Positions 1 to 7,333 of a DNA stretch of 64,000 nucleotides are shown piece by piece. Numbering within the stretch: the stretch's first letter is position 1; every line of letters begins with the position of its first letter. The DNA lies in assembly GCF_001653565.1 (NCBI RefSeq), contig NZ_LYPB01000046.1:55347-119346 (forward strand), given 5' to 3'. Made by a program: the position numbers and the translations under genes. The notes under the pieces are model-generated. The model searched no databases. It had not been told where the DNA came from and saw only the letters and a program-made list of their open reading frames with translations. Source of the stretch: Paenibacillus oryzisoli (GTDB lineage: Bacteria > Bacillota > Bacilli > Paenibacillales > NBRC-103111).

Positions 1-62
1 AATAAATGTACATATTCCTCTGATAAAATAAGCTTAAGTACATGAAGGAGGACTGAACCCAA

Positions 63-1196
63 ATGCAAGCTTCTGAACGTAATATCCAAGACAGCACCAC
101 GACAACCAATCATGTAAAATCCCCTATTCAGTGGGCGGAGGCTGCGTGTGAGGCGCTGATGGCCAAATTTGAACCAGAACAGCTTCCACCCGATCGTTTC
201 CACTATCATCAAGGTGTCTTTCTTTCCGGTATGGAAAAGTGCTGGCGGGAGACAAACGACGATAAATACTATTCGTATATCAAGCGTTGGGTTGATAGCC
301 AAATTCTCCCTGACGGCAGTATTAAGAAATATAATCCAGAAGAATTAGATGATATTCAGCCAGGCGTTCTGCTATTTAATCTCTATGAGCAAACTGGCGA
401 TGAACGATATAAGAAAGCCCTGCATACATTGGTTCCCCTTTTAAAATCATGGAAAACGAACCCATCTGGTGGTTTCTGGCATAAGGAACGTTACCCGAAT
501 CAAATGTGGCTGGATGGCTTATATATGGCTGGACCGATTGCTGCGCAGTTCGGTAAAACCTTTGGTGAAACCGACTATTTCGACATGATGACCTATCAAG
601 CGATCCTCATGGAAAAGCATACCAAGGACCCTAACACTGGCCTGCTGTATCATGGATGGGATGAAACTAAAGCAGCTGCTTGGGCTGATCCTGCAACAGG
701 TTTGGCACCGGAATTCTGGGGCCGCGCGATCGGTTGGTACCCAGTGGCATTGCTGGAAATGTTCGAATACCTTCCTGCGGACCACAAAGATAAAGCGGAG
801 TTAACGAGCATCCTTCAAGACCTGCTCCTCGCCCTGCTACCATATCAAGATGCCGCCACAGGTTTATGGTATCAGGTTGTCGATAAAGGCGACCTGGCGG
901 ACAATTGGCTGGAAAATTCCTGCACGGCACTGTATGTACACGCCATTGCCAAAGCCGTGCGTTTCGGCTATTTGGATCCTAAATATTTGACCTATGCGTG
1001 GAAAGGATACCAAGGGGTCATTGATACCCTGAAGTTCGATGAGAATGGTCATGTCATCATTGGCCAGATCTGTATTGGTACAGGGATTGGCGACTACGCC
1101 CACTACATCGCCCGTCCTACGAGCGAGAACGATTTGCACGGCGCTGGCGCATTTATTCTTATGTGTGTAGAAATGAGTCTAGCTCCCCAAGCGTGA
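63..1196 (+). CDS. GH105 unsaturated rhamnogalacturonyl hydrolase (YteR-like)
   Basis: A 377-residue protein with the alpha/alpha-barrel signature of family GH105. These enzymes hydrate and remove the 4,5-unsaturated uronic acid left at the non-reducing end by polysaccharide lyases. Visible motifs are ELDDIQPG (Asp97) and MWLDGLYMAGP (Asp151), matching the two catalytic-site aspartates of YteR, and the EFWGRAIGWY segment near 217-226 that lines the sugar site. There is no signal peptide, so it should act in the cytoplasm on imported oligosaccharides. The start is supported by GAAGGAGG 11 bases upstream. It is followed directly by a strong terminator and so looks monocistronic, unless genes upstream of the window belong to it. 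Substrate (rhamnogalacturonan or another lyase product) cannot be read from sequence. Confidence 0.9.
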   Translation: MQASERNIQDSTTTTNHVKSPIQWAEAACEALMAKFEPEQLPPDRFHYHQGVFLSGMEKCWRETNDDKYYSYIKRWVDSQILPDGSIKKYNPEELDDIQPGVLLFNLYEQTGDERYKKALHTLVPLLKSWKTNPSGGFWHKERYPNQMWLDGLYMAGPIAAQFGKTFGETDYFDMMTYQAILMEKHTKDPNTGLLYHGWDETKAAAWADPATGLAPEFWGRAIGWYPVALLEMFEYLPADHKDKAELTSILQDLLLALLPYQDAATGLWYQVVDKGDLADNWLENSCTALYVHAIAKAVRFGYLDPKYLTYAWKGYQGVIDTLKFDENGHVIIGQICIGTGIGDYAHYIARPTSENDLHGAGAFILMCVEMSLAPQA

Positions 1197-1202
1197 CAGA
1201 TC

Positions 1203-1247
1203 AAAAACCAGTTAGCATTCCAATGGGAATGTGAACTGGTTTTTTTG
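1203..1247 (+). terminator. Rho-independent terminator of the GH105 gene
   Basis: An AACCAGTT arm followed by GCATTCC pairs with GGAATG and AACTGGTT across a short AATG loop and runs into seven T residues. It begins seven bases after the GH105 stop codon. Confidence 0.9.
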
Positions 1248-1252
1248 TTACA

Positions 1253-1657
1253 ACTGCCACTTCACCCAATACCGTCTTGCTTTCCCCGCCGCTCCCAACA
1301 AAATAAATGGATTTCATGTAGCTAATTTTGTTGATTTGCTACTTTTACGGGCAATAGATGGATATCCTACAGTTAATTTCGGCGATAATCCACTAAACGG
1401 ACAAACTCGCCCAGATTAGCTGTACTTTTTCCATCTAATCGCAAAATCACAGGTGATATAAGGAAATTAGCTGTACTTTTTCCATCTAAATGAAAGCTAG
1501 CTACTCAACTGGGCACTACTTCTACTTCTACTTCTACTTCTACTTCTACTTCTACTTCTACTTCTACTTCTACTTCTACTTCTACTTCTACTACTACTAC
1601 TGCTAATTCAACTACTACTGCCACTTCAACCAATACCGTATACTCCTACTCCTCCCC
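1253..1657. repeat. Gene-free tract with three kinds of repeat
   Basis: No gene is supported here. A 23-nt sequence at 1253-1275 recurs at 1617-1639 with one mismatch. A 24-nt element at 1415-1438 (ATTAGCTGTA, five or six T, then CCATCTAA) is repeated perfectly at 1466-1489, a period of 51 bp; part of it (ATTAGCTGTA) reappears near 50306. Twelve perfect copies of the hexamer ACTTCT lie at 1518-1589, followed by four copies of ACT to 1601. A weak open frame at 1231-1419 overlaps the terminator and has no ribosome binding site. Confidence 0.8.
1518..1601. repeat. (ACTTCT)12 microsatellite followed by (ACT)4
   Basis: Twelve uninterrupted hexamers and then four ACT triplets. Read on the minus strand in the frame of the ABC permease that ends at 1658, the array is Val-Glu repeated, but two TAG codons separate it from the permease. 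Perfect hexamer arrays of this length are prone to slippage, so copy number probably varies between isolates. Confidence 0.95.
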
Positions 1658-2452
1658 CTACACGTGTACATCCCGCTTACCAAAAGCGGCATACGTGACC
1701 ACGGTCAGACCGACGATGACAACTGCCGAAATGATCACATATACAGCCTCAAACCCACCGCCATACATGATATTCTTCGCCTCATAAAATTTAAACGGGG
1801 TTACATATTTCAAGAATGCCAGCTTACTATTGAAGTCAATGGCAATGGATAAGATGAATGTAATGAGCATGAAGCCCGTTGCTAGTGAAGCTGCTTGTTT
1901 GGCATTTCGATGCACGGCCGCAATGGATGTGCCAATGACCAGAAAGAGCAGCTGCACAATCAACATACCCAGCATGACGATGGAGATATCTCCACCAACG
2001 GCCTCGCCTTTGCTATATGCCCCAACAATCAACATACTAGACAGCCAGGACACGAGGTTAAAAATAAGGATGTTCACTACAGCACTTAGCAGCTTCCACG
2101 TGATGATGCCGTGCCTCGACAAAGGTTTCACAAATAGAAACTCTGCTGTCTTATCCCGCTCTTCTTTCGCAATAATATTCGCCCCAAGCATCGCCGCATG
2201 AATCGTTGCCATTAACAAGAAATATAGCACTAGAATGCCGAAGTAGCCGCTAGCCTTCGATAAATCTAACGCGCCACCACCCATGATCACTTGGAGGGAC
2301 TTCGGCATTTCTGCCATCAGATCATTAATCTGTCCGTTCGCCGCCGTTGCTTGATATTTGTTCATACCACTTGCGACTAGAAAAATGAGTCCAAGACTCC
2401 AGAAAATCATTGATTTCCGATACGTTTTCAGTTCTCTCCAGAAAATATTCAC
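1658..2452 (-). CDS. ABC-2 type exporter permease, second subunit
   Basis: A 264-residue membrane protein with about six hydrophobic segments. It starts MNIFWRELKTYRKS, closely resembling the start of the upstream gene (MNIFLHELRAYRKS), so the two are paralogous ABC-2 permeases that probably form a heterodimer. The motif GANIIAKEERDKTAEFLFVKPLSR after the second segment is typical of this family. The start is GTG, chosen for AGGAGG nine bases upstream. It lies 26 bp after the first permease and is the last gene of the riboswitch-controlled operon. Substrate unknown; bacitracin- or lantibiotic-type exporters share this arrangement. Confidence 0.85.
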   Translation of the reverse strand: MNIFWRELKTYRKSMIFWSLGLIFLVASGMNKYQATAANGQINDLMAEMPKSLQVIMGGGALDLSKASGYFGILVLYFLLMATIHAAMLGANIIAKEERDKTAEFLFVKPLSRHGIITWKLLSAVVNILIFNLVSWLSSMLIVGAYSKGEAVGGDISIVMLGMLIVQLLFLVIGTSIAAVHRNAKQAASLATGFMLITFILSIAIDFNSKLAFLKYVTPFKFYEAKNIMYGGGFEAVYVIISAVVIVGLTVVTYAAFGKRDVHV

Positions 2453-2478
2453 TGGTCATTCCCTCCTCTCACCTGCGT

Positions 2479-3276
2479 TTAGACGGCATGAACGTCTTTT
2501 TTCGTGTAAATGAAGTAGCTTGCCGTAATCGAAACAACGATAATCGCGATAGCTGCAATAACATAGGGCGTTTCATAACTCGCATGTGCAAGCATGTAAT
2601 TCCCACTAAAGTATTTGAAAGGCGAGAAATACCGCTTAGCTCCCTCCCCATCTACGGCAACGATCATGCCGATTACGAAAAAGGCAAACACCGTACCCAG
2701 ACTGACGGATAAGACAGCTTTTATTTTTGAAAACACGACCGAAACCATGAAGCCAATCGCTAAAAACATTAACTGGATAAATAGTAATGTAAATGAAATC
2801 AGGAGAAAGATGTTCCTATCAAAATCAACTGTTTTTACTTGAAGCGCCATCAAATAAGCTGCCCCGATATACATGAGGCACGTGATCACTAAGGAAGCAG
2901 TTGCCGCTAATAGCTTGGAAGTCACTATTTTCGACCGTGTTACAGGCTTCGTAAGCAGAAAATCCGCTGTTTTCTCACGAACCTCTTTGGATAGGATAGA
3001 CGCTCCCAACACCATAGCCTGAATAGCTCCGCACAGCGTAATGTACATGAAGATGTACATGTAGAATCCGAGTAGCGTACCGAACGTTTCGATTTGGATA
3101 CCCAGCGCTTTCCTAACCCCCTCTGGATAGCCTTCTAAGACGGAAGAGAACTGCGCAAAATCTTTGGAAACCGAAGGAAAAAGGGATAAGAATAAGACGA
3201 TGACAGCAATCAAGGAGCACGTCCACGTGATCGTGGATTTTCGATACGCTCGCAATTCATGCAGGAAAATATTCAT
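2479..3276 (-). CDS. ABC-2 type exporter permease, first subunit
   Basis: A 265-residue polytopic protein starting MNIFLHELRAYRKSTITW. An open frame continues upstream, but the start at 3276 is favoured because AAGGAGG lies ten bases before it and it follows the ATPase stop at once. The conserved loop GASILSKEVREKTADFLLTKPVTRSK matches that of its paralogue downstream. It should form the membrane channel with that paralogue, powered by the preceding ATPase. Confidence 0.87.
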   Translation of the reverse strand: MNIFLHELRAYRKSTITWTCSLIAVIVLFLSLFPSVSKDFAQFSSVLEGYPEGVRKALGIQIETFGTLLGFYMYIFMYITLCGAIQAMVLGASILSKEVREKTADFLLTKPVTRSKIVTSKLLAATASLVITCLMYIGAAYLMALQVKTVDFDRNIFLLISFTLLFIQLMFLAIGFMVSVVFSKIKAVLSVSLGTVFAFFVIGMIVAVDGEGAKRYFSPFKYFSGNYMLAHASYETPYVIAAIAIIVVSITASYFIYTKKDVHAV

Positions 3277-3281
3277 GCCTT

Positions 3282-4166
3282 TTAAGCCTCCTTCTCGTAG
3301 TAATGCATAAAGATCTCCTCTAAATCCGGCTCTTCGATCCATAGATTCGCGATGTCGATTTGGGCTATTTTTCTCATGACTTGATTAATATTCCCTTTGA
3401 ATAAGAAACTCGTCGTCTGGCCTTGAACTTCAATGTTGTTGACCCCTGGCATCCTGAAGAATTGTGGGTCGAGTACTTGCGCAGTGTCAATTTTAAATCG
3501 CTTATAATTGTTTTCTTGTAACGTGCTAATCTTCTCAACGGTTACGATTCTACCTTCTTTAATGATCGCAACACGATCACATAATCGCTGTACTTCGCTC
3601 AAAATATGAGAGGAAAACAGTATCGTAGCTCCCTTTTTATTCTGCTGTTCGAGCAATTCGAAAAACTTCTGTTGCATGAGCGGATCCAGCCCACTCGTCG
3701 GTTCATCCAGAATAATGAGCTTAGGATCGTGAAGCAGCCCTTGAACGATGCCCACTTTCTTCTTGTTCCCAAGGGATAGATCGTCAATTTTCTTCGTAAG
3801 GTCCAGATTCATGATTTCGGCAAGTTCTTTAATTCTTTGGGTGCAATCCCTCTTGTAAAAGCTCGCTGAATACTTAAGCAGGTCAATTACTTTCATGTTG
3901 TCATAATAAAAAACTTCCGATGGCAAGTAGCCGATTTCCTTCTTAATTTCGGGCGCAAACTGAATGCAGTCTTTACCGAAAATTTTGGCACTGCCGCTAG
4001 TTGGAAAAATCAGAGACAACAGCGTTCGAATCGTGGTTGATTTCCCAGCACCATTCGGTCCAATAAAACCGAAGATCTCCCCTTCTTCGATTGTAAAGCT
4101 AACATCGGTGATGCCTCTTGCATTCCCATAGGTTTTGGTCAAATTGGTAATTTCAATTGCATGCAT
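3282..4166 (-). CDS. ABC exporter ATPase
   Basis: A 294-residue nucleotide-binding subunit. Walker A is GPNGAGKST (36-44), the signature is LSLGNKKK (about 130-137), Walker B is LIILDEP (150-156) and the switch histidine is in SSHILSE. The extra domain of about 75 residues after 215 is usual for exporter ATPases of the CcmA/BcrA group. It is the first gene of the operon and is preceded by an intrinsic terminator and a c-di-AMP riboswitch, so its transcription should be read-through controlled. Confidence 0.93.
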   Translation of the reverse strand: MHAIEITNLTKTYGNARGITDVSFTIEEGEIFGFIGPNGAGKSTTIRTLLSLIFPTSGSAKIFGKDCIQFAPEIKKEIGYLPSEVFYYDNMKVIDLLKYSASFYKRDCTQRIKELAEIMNLDLTKKIDDLSLGNKKKVGIVQGLLHDPKLIILDEPTSGLDPLMQQKFFELLEQQNKKGATILFSSHILSEVQRLCDRVAIIKEGRIVTVEKISTLQENNYKRFKIDTAQVLDPQFFRMPGVNNIEVQGQTTSFLFKGNINQVMRKIAQIDIANLWIEEPDLEEIFMHYYEKEA

Positions 4167-4204
4167 GGCAAGGCCTCCTCAAATTTGTAAGGGTACAAGC
4201 AAAC

Positions 4205-4252
4205 AAAAAGAAGCCCTAAGCATAGAGAATCTCTACGCCCGGGCTTCTTTAC
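4205..4252 (-). terminator. Riboswitch-controlled intrinsic terminator
   Basis: On the minus strand AAGAAGCCC and GGGCTTCTT form the outer stem, with GCGTAGAG/CTCTATGC stacked inside, followed by TTTTT. It sits between the c-di-AMP aptamer and the ABC ATPase start, 38 bases from the gene, the position of an expression platform. Confidence 0.92.
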
Positions 4253-4279
4253 ATAAGAAGGCGAGTGTGCGGTTCTCTC

Positions 4280-4430
4280 TCAATGCACTACGAGGTTAGC
4301 TGTCGGATTCGGACTTGAGAGCGTCCTACCTAATGCTTGCGAGCATCAGGATTCACCCCATGAAGCCATGTGTTGCTTGTTCCGGCTTCGGTTGGTTCCC
4401 CCGTTTCCCAGTTGGGAATTAAGTGGTTTA
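4280..4430 (-). promoter_or_regulatory. c-di-AMP riboswitch (ydaO/yuaA class)
   Basis: Read on the minus strand, the region shows the conserved blocks of the ydaO class in order: CTTAATTCCC, CGGGGGAACCAA, GGGGTGAATCC, TAGGTAGGAC, and TCCGAATCCGACAGCTAACC followed by TCGTAGTG. CACT near 4425 can pair with AGTG near 4288 to close the first helix. Known members bind cyclic di-AMP and usually switch expression off through a terminator, and one follows here. The controlled genes are the ABC exporter operon at 4166-1658. Confidence 0.92.
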
Positions 4431-4460
4431 ATTTTACAAAAAATCAACTTGTCGTAATGA

Positions 4461-4489
4461 ATCTTACGCCGATCTAACCCGATTGTAAA
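4461..4489 (-). promoter_or_regulatory. Sigma-A promoter of the riboswitch operon
   Basis: TTTACA at 4489-4484, a 17-bp spacer, and TAAGAT at 4466-4461 on the minus strand. The predicted start near 4454 lies just upstream of the first conserved riboswitch block, which fits. Confidence 0.75.
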
Positions 4490-4783
4490 ACCTAGATTCA
4501 CCTTTAATTTATGCAGATTTGACTTTGGCAGTCAATGAAAGCGCATACAATCAGTGAAGACGTTGATTATCCTATACTTTGCTAAGGCTAAGACGTTCAT
4601 GCCCATTTCCACCATAGGAAACGACGAAATCCATCCGGTATACTTACACTTCCACTTCGCGGAGAAGGACTCATTCCCCATTTCCACCACTAGCACAAAC
4701 CTCTCGTCACTTCCTGAGGAGGGGAGGCCTTTTCCCAACTTCAAAAGGATCACACTATAGTCACAAGGGCACGCTAAAAAGTG
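4490..4783. other. Gene-free tract with a degenerate direct repeat
   Basis: Between the riboswitch promoter and the next terminator no convincing gene is present. CCCATTTCCACCA occurs at 4602-4614 and again at 4677-4689, an offset of 75 bp with similar flanks. Frames open across it on both strands lack ribosome binding sites and merely translate the repeat. A sequence with one mismatch to a catabolite-responsive element lies at 4536-4549, but no nearby gene fits it. Confidence 0.55.
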
Positions 4784-4811
4784 TAAAACCTTCAATTGCT
4801 TGAAGGTTTTT
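4784..4811. terminator. Intrinsic terminator downstream of the VOC gene
   Basis: ACCTTCAA, loop TTGC, TTGAAGGT, flanked by A4 and T5. The T-run is best on the plus strand, but the minus strand also ends in TTTT, so it can serve the VOC gene that stops at 4854. Confidence 0.7.
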
Positions 4812-4853
4812 AAGTATTTCTACGTGCTCCACGGCTGCTGATATGTTGTTGGG

Positions 4854-5225
4854 TTACGTTCGATAATACGACAATACCCAGCAGACACCATTTCGATCCG
4901 TAACGATGGCAAGCAGTCCGTTGAACGGCGCTTCATACATGTCCACGTTAATTGAACCACCAGCGGCAAGCTCACTGTAGATGCTTCGGTACGCTTCTTC
5001 TTTCTCGATAGTTACGAACACTCTCACGTAATCGCCCTTCAAAGTTGGCTTTGCCGCTAACGTGTCAGCAAACTTAAGGATGGCCCCTTCGACATGTATG
5101 TCCGCGTTCAGCACTACTTCCCCTTGCTTGCGCAATATCGTGATCTCGCCACCAAAAATACGTTGGTAATACTCGATCTCATCCTTGCAGTTTTCTACCA
5201 CGATAAAAGGAATAGCTTTCATCAT
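4854..5225 (-). CDS. VOC-superfamily protein, PhnB-like
   Basis: A 123-residue single-unit vicinal-oxygen-chelate fold protein of the PhnB/DUF899-like glyoxalase group. The start region KAIPFIVVENCKDEIEYYQRIFGGE and the end GLLAIVTDRNGVCWVLSY are characteristic of the family. Three ATGs are possible (5231, 5225, 5222); GAGGAGG at 5238-5232 favours 5225 or 5222. Such proteins bind small molecules or act in resistance; the metal-ligand set is incomplete here, so no reaction is assigned. It stands alone upstream of its terminator. Confidence 0.8.
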   Translation of the reverse strand: MMKAIPFIVVENCKDEIEYYQRIFGGEITILRKQGEVVLNADIHVEGAILKFADTLAAKPTLKGDYVRVFVTIEKEEAYRSIYSELAAGGSINVDMYEAPFNGLLAIVTDRNGVCWVLSYYRT

Positions 5226-5265
5226 ATGCATCCTCCTCACAATTGGTTGCTCAATTTAGAATGTT

Positions 5266-5345
5266 GCTGTGTTGCTGTGCTTCTGCTTCTCCACCTTGCC
5301 TGCTTCCCACCCCACCCCACTCCGATCTTGCGACTACTCCCACTT
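5266..5345. other. Pyrimidine-rich low-complexity tract
   Basis: The stretch after the MarR stop is built of TGTTGCTG, CTTCTGCTTCTCC and CCCACCCCACCCC-like runs and ends in CCCACTTCTACTCCTGC. It recalls, in degenerate form, the ACTTCT array at 1518. Nothing else is visible. Confidence 0.5.
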
Positions 5346-5852
5346 CTACTCCTGCTCGGTCAGATTGTACAGTACGATTTTCAAGAGGCTAAGCATCTGG
5401 TCATACTCCGCATCGGTGATGCCTCTTCTCGTTTTATTTTTGACACGTGCTAGCGCTTCCTGTACCTTGGGCACCACCTCTTGCCCCGCTTCTGTCAAAA
5501 ATAGCAACTGATAGCGGTTGTCGGAGCTATCTACTTCCCTCCGTACATACCCTTCTGTTTCTAGCTTGGAAATAGCTTTGGCGGTAGTCGTCTTATCGAT
5601 AAGCAGCTTCTCGCTCAGCGCTTTCTGCGTAATTGGCTGCCCAAACGAGATGGCCATGAGAAAAATATATTGCCCGCTTCCGATTCGATACGGTGCCAAC
5701 TCGGCTGAGATCGCTATCTGCATATGGCGGTAAATCGCTGAAATGTATTGGCCGTGTGATTCTGATGCTGGCACTCCTTCGTCATTGTTACTCCATCGGT
5801 GACTCAGTTTACCTTCCCCCTCAAAATAGGATGCTATTGCAACTAATTTCAT
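5346..5852 (-). CDS. MarR-family transcriptional regulator
   Basis: Winged-helix regulator: the DNA-binding region is QPITQKALSEKLLIDKTTTAKAISKLETEGYVRREVDSSDNRYQLLFLTEAGQ, with the DxRxxxL-type wing altered to DNRYQLLF. The start is uncertain. ATG 5852 has no ribosome binding site and lies between two copies of a 20-bp repeat, one of which would be inside the coding region. A CTG at 5807, eight bases after GAGGGGG, would give 153 residues and leave both repeats upstream. It probably represses itself and perhaps neighbours in response to small phenolic or oxidising compounds, as is usual in the family. Confidence 0.85.
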   Translation of the reverse strand: MKLVAIASYFEGEGKLSHRWSNNDEGVPASESHGQYISAIYRHMQIAISAELAPYRIGSGQYIFLMAISFGQPITQKALSEKLLIDKTTTAKAISKLETEGYVRREVDSSDNRYQLLFLTEAGQEVVPKVQEALARVKNKTRRGITDAEYDQMLSLLKIVLYNLTEQE

Positions 5853-5882
5853 TGTATGCCATATAGGATGTTATTGCAACTA
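5826..5882. promoter_or_regulatory. Two 20-bp direct repeats, candidate MarR operator
   Basis: ATAGGATGCTATTGCAACTA at 5826-5845 and the same sequence with one change at 5863-5882, start to start 37 bp. The location at the 5' end of the MarR gene suggests autoregulation. TTGCAA-type half sites are common in MarR operators, but the assignment is inference. Confidence 0.6.
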
Positions 5883-5929
5883 TTATTTTATCAAGAATGA
5901 CCATATGAACTCGTCAAAGTTGCAAAAAA

Positions 5930-6110
5930 GCACTTATTTGGGGAATTTCCACCCAAATATAGTCAAATAAGTGCAAAAAGGCATCCTTGAGACCCCATCC
6001 GAGGGCATAAGGACGCCTGAAGGCAGAAACAGTTGCCTATTTGCACTTATTTCAGTTAAGAGAATGAATTCGATGCAAAAGGTTGCCTATTTGCACTTTT
6101 GCTAGGGGCA
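5930..6110. repeat. Intergenic repeat cluster (TTGCCTATTTGCACTT family)
   Basis: GCACTTATTTG at 5930-5940 pairs with CAAATAAGTGC at 5964-5974, an 11-bp inverted repeat whose loop carries TTTGGGG and CCCAAA. GTTGCCTATTTGCACTT occurs at 6032 and again at 6082, a 50-bp period. A small hairpin, TAGGGGC/GCCCCTA, lies at 6102-6118. No gene or clear promoter is visible in this 290-bp gap. Confidence 0.75.
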
Positions 6111-6144
6111 TAGCCCCTACCTATTGCCTCTGTACCCGTCAATG

Positions 6145-7026
6145 TTACTGATGATTACGTTTAGCTTCTACGCCTAGAGCAAGAGATCCTCGCAAACCTG
6201 AGTTCGTTCCTAACCCAGGAGGTACAATATAGGTATTAATGTTCTCCATTAAAGATTCCGTCCGGATATAACCATTCAAGATCTTCTGAACATGCGTACG
6301 GATGAGTGGGAATAAATGAGCTTGCTGCATCACGCCACCGCCCAGAATAATCTTCTTCGGTGACATCATGAGTATGGTAGAACTAATCGATTGCGCTAAG
6401 TAGTAAGCTTCCAGATCCCATGCTGGATGATCAACAGGTAACTCGCTGCCCTTCACTCCCCAGCGTTGTTCGATGGCTGGCCCCGCGGCCACTCCCTCTA
6501 AACAATCTCCATGATAAGGGCATGTCCCCTGAAAGCTATCACTTGAATGGGGTCTAATCATCACATGCCCACCTTCGGGATGAACAAGGCCATGGACTAA
6601 ACGCCCTTCCATATACACACCTACGCCGATTCCAGTACCGACCGTATAGTAGACACAACTATCAAGACCTTGTGCAGCTCCCCATTTGGCTTCTCCGAAA
6701 GCAGCAGCATTAACATCCGTGTCCCAGCCGTAAGGGACATCGAAGGACTGTCTCAATTTGCCCAATACATCGTAATTACCCCAGCCCGGCTTCGGCGTTG
6801 TTGTGATATAGCCATATAAAGGACTGCTTGGATCAACATTGATAGGTCCGAAAGATCCGATACCAATCGCTGCCACATGTTTATCTGCAAAATAATCAAT
6901 TACCTTCTGCAATGTCTGCTCGGGATGTTCCGTTGGAAAACTAATTCGATCCTCAATGATACCTTCTTCATTTCCGATCCCACAAACGAACTTGGTTCCC
7001 CCTGCTTCAATGGCTCCATAACGCAC
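6145..7026 (-). CDS. ROK-family sugar kinase (fructokinase type)
   Basis: A 293-residue kinase starting MRYGAIEAGGTKFVCGIG, the ATP-binding phosphate-1 motif of ROK proteins. GWDTDVNAAAFGEAKWG carries the catalytic Asp near 104. HPEGGHVMIRPH with the following CPYHGDCLEG gives the His/Cys zinc site of the GmuE/ScrK subgroup. These enzymes phosphorylate fructose or related hexoses with ATP in the cytoplasm. It is a single gene between two repeat tracts and close to a GH105 gene on the same strand, so it may serve the same sugar pathway. Confidence 0.9.
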   Translation of the reverse strand: MRYGAIEAGGTKFVCGIGNEEGIIEDRISFPTEHPEQTLQKVIDYFADKHVAAIGIGSFGPINVDPSSPLYGYITTTPKPGWGNYDVLGKLRQSFDVPYGWDTDVNAAAFGEAKWGAAQGLDSCVYYTVGTGIGVGVYMEGRLVHGLVHPEGGHVMIRPHSSDSFQGTCPYHGDCLEGVAAGPAIEQRWGVKGSELPVDHPAWDLEAYYLAQSISSTILMMSPKKIILGGGVMQQAHLFPLIRTHVQKILNGYIRTESLMENINTYIVPPGLGTNSGLRGSLALGVEAKRNHQ

Positions 7027-7085
7027 GATGTCATTCCTCCTACAGTGTCTATGAAGTCGATTTTATCACAACCGTTTCGCCTAGA

Positions 7086-7333
7086 GATAGTCGAACTTTT
7101 CGACGATCTCGTCCCATCAGGCGCCATTCCTCACTGTGATAGTCGATTTTCTCGACTATCTCGCCCCTCTGTCGCCATTACACATAGAGATAGTCGAATT
7201 TTTCGACTATCTCGCCCCTTCAGGCGCCTTTCCGCACAAAGATAGCCGAATTCTTCGACTATCTCGCCCCTTCAGGCGCCATTTCGCACTGTGATAGTCG
7301 ATTTCTTCGACGATCTCGTCCCTTTCAGGCGCT
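7086..7333. repeat. Tandem array of five 52-bp hairpin units
   Basis: GATAG starts at 7086, 7138, 7189, 7241 and 7293, so the period is 51 or 52 bp. Each unit begins with an inverted repeat GATAGTCGA...TCGACTATC (12-bp arms GAGATAGTCGAA/TTCGACTATCTC in unit 3) and continues CTCGCCCCTTCAGGCGCC, containing the palindrome GGCGCC, then TTTCGCAC. The whole unit is conserved; there are no unique spacers. The last unit is cut short by the stop codon of the GH105 gene at 7334. A remnant, AAGTCGATTTTATC, lies near 7054. Confidence 0.93.

Noticed and set aside
1231..1419. 62-codon plus-strand frame
   Set aside because: It begins inside the terminator of the GH105 gene and runs through repeats, with no initiation signal.
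4536..4549. Catabolite-responsive element
   Set aside because: TGAAAGCGCATACA is one base off the consensus, but no sugar gene starts nearby; treated as chance.
4532..4795. 87-codon minus-strand frame between riboswitch and VOC gene
   Set aside because: It translates a degenerate direct repeat, overlaps a terminator and has no ribosome binding site.
7086..7333. CRISPR array
   Set aside because: Units are regularly spaced, but the full 52 bp is conserved with no unique spacers, and no cas gene is present.
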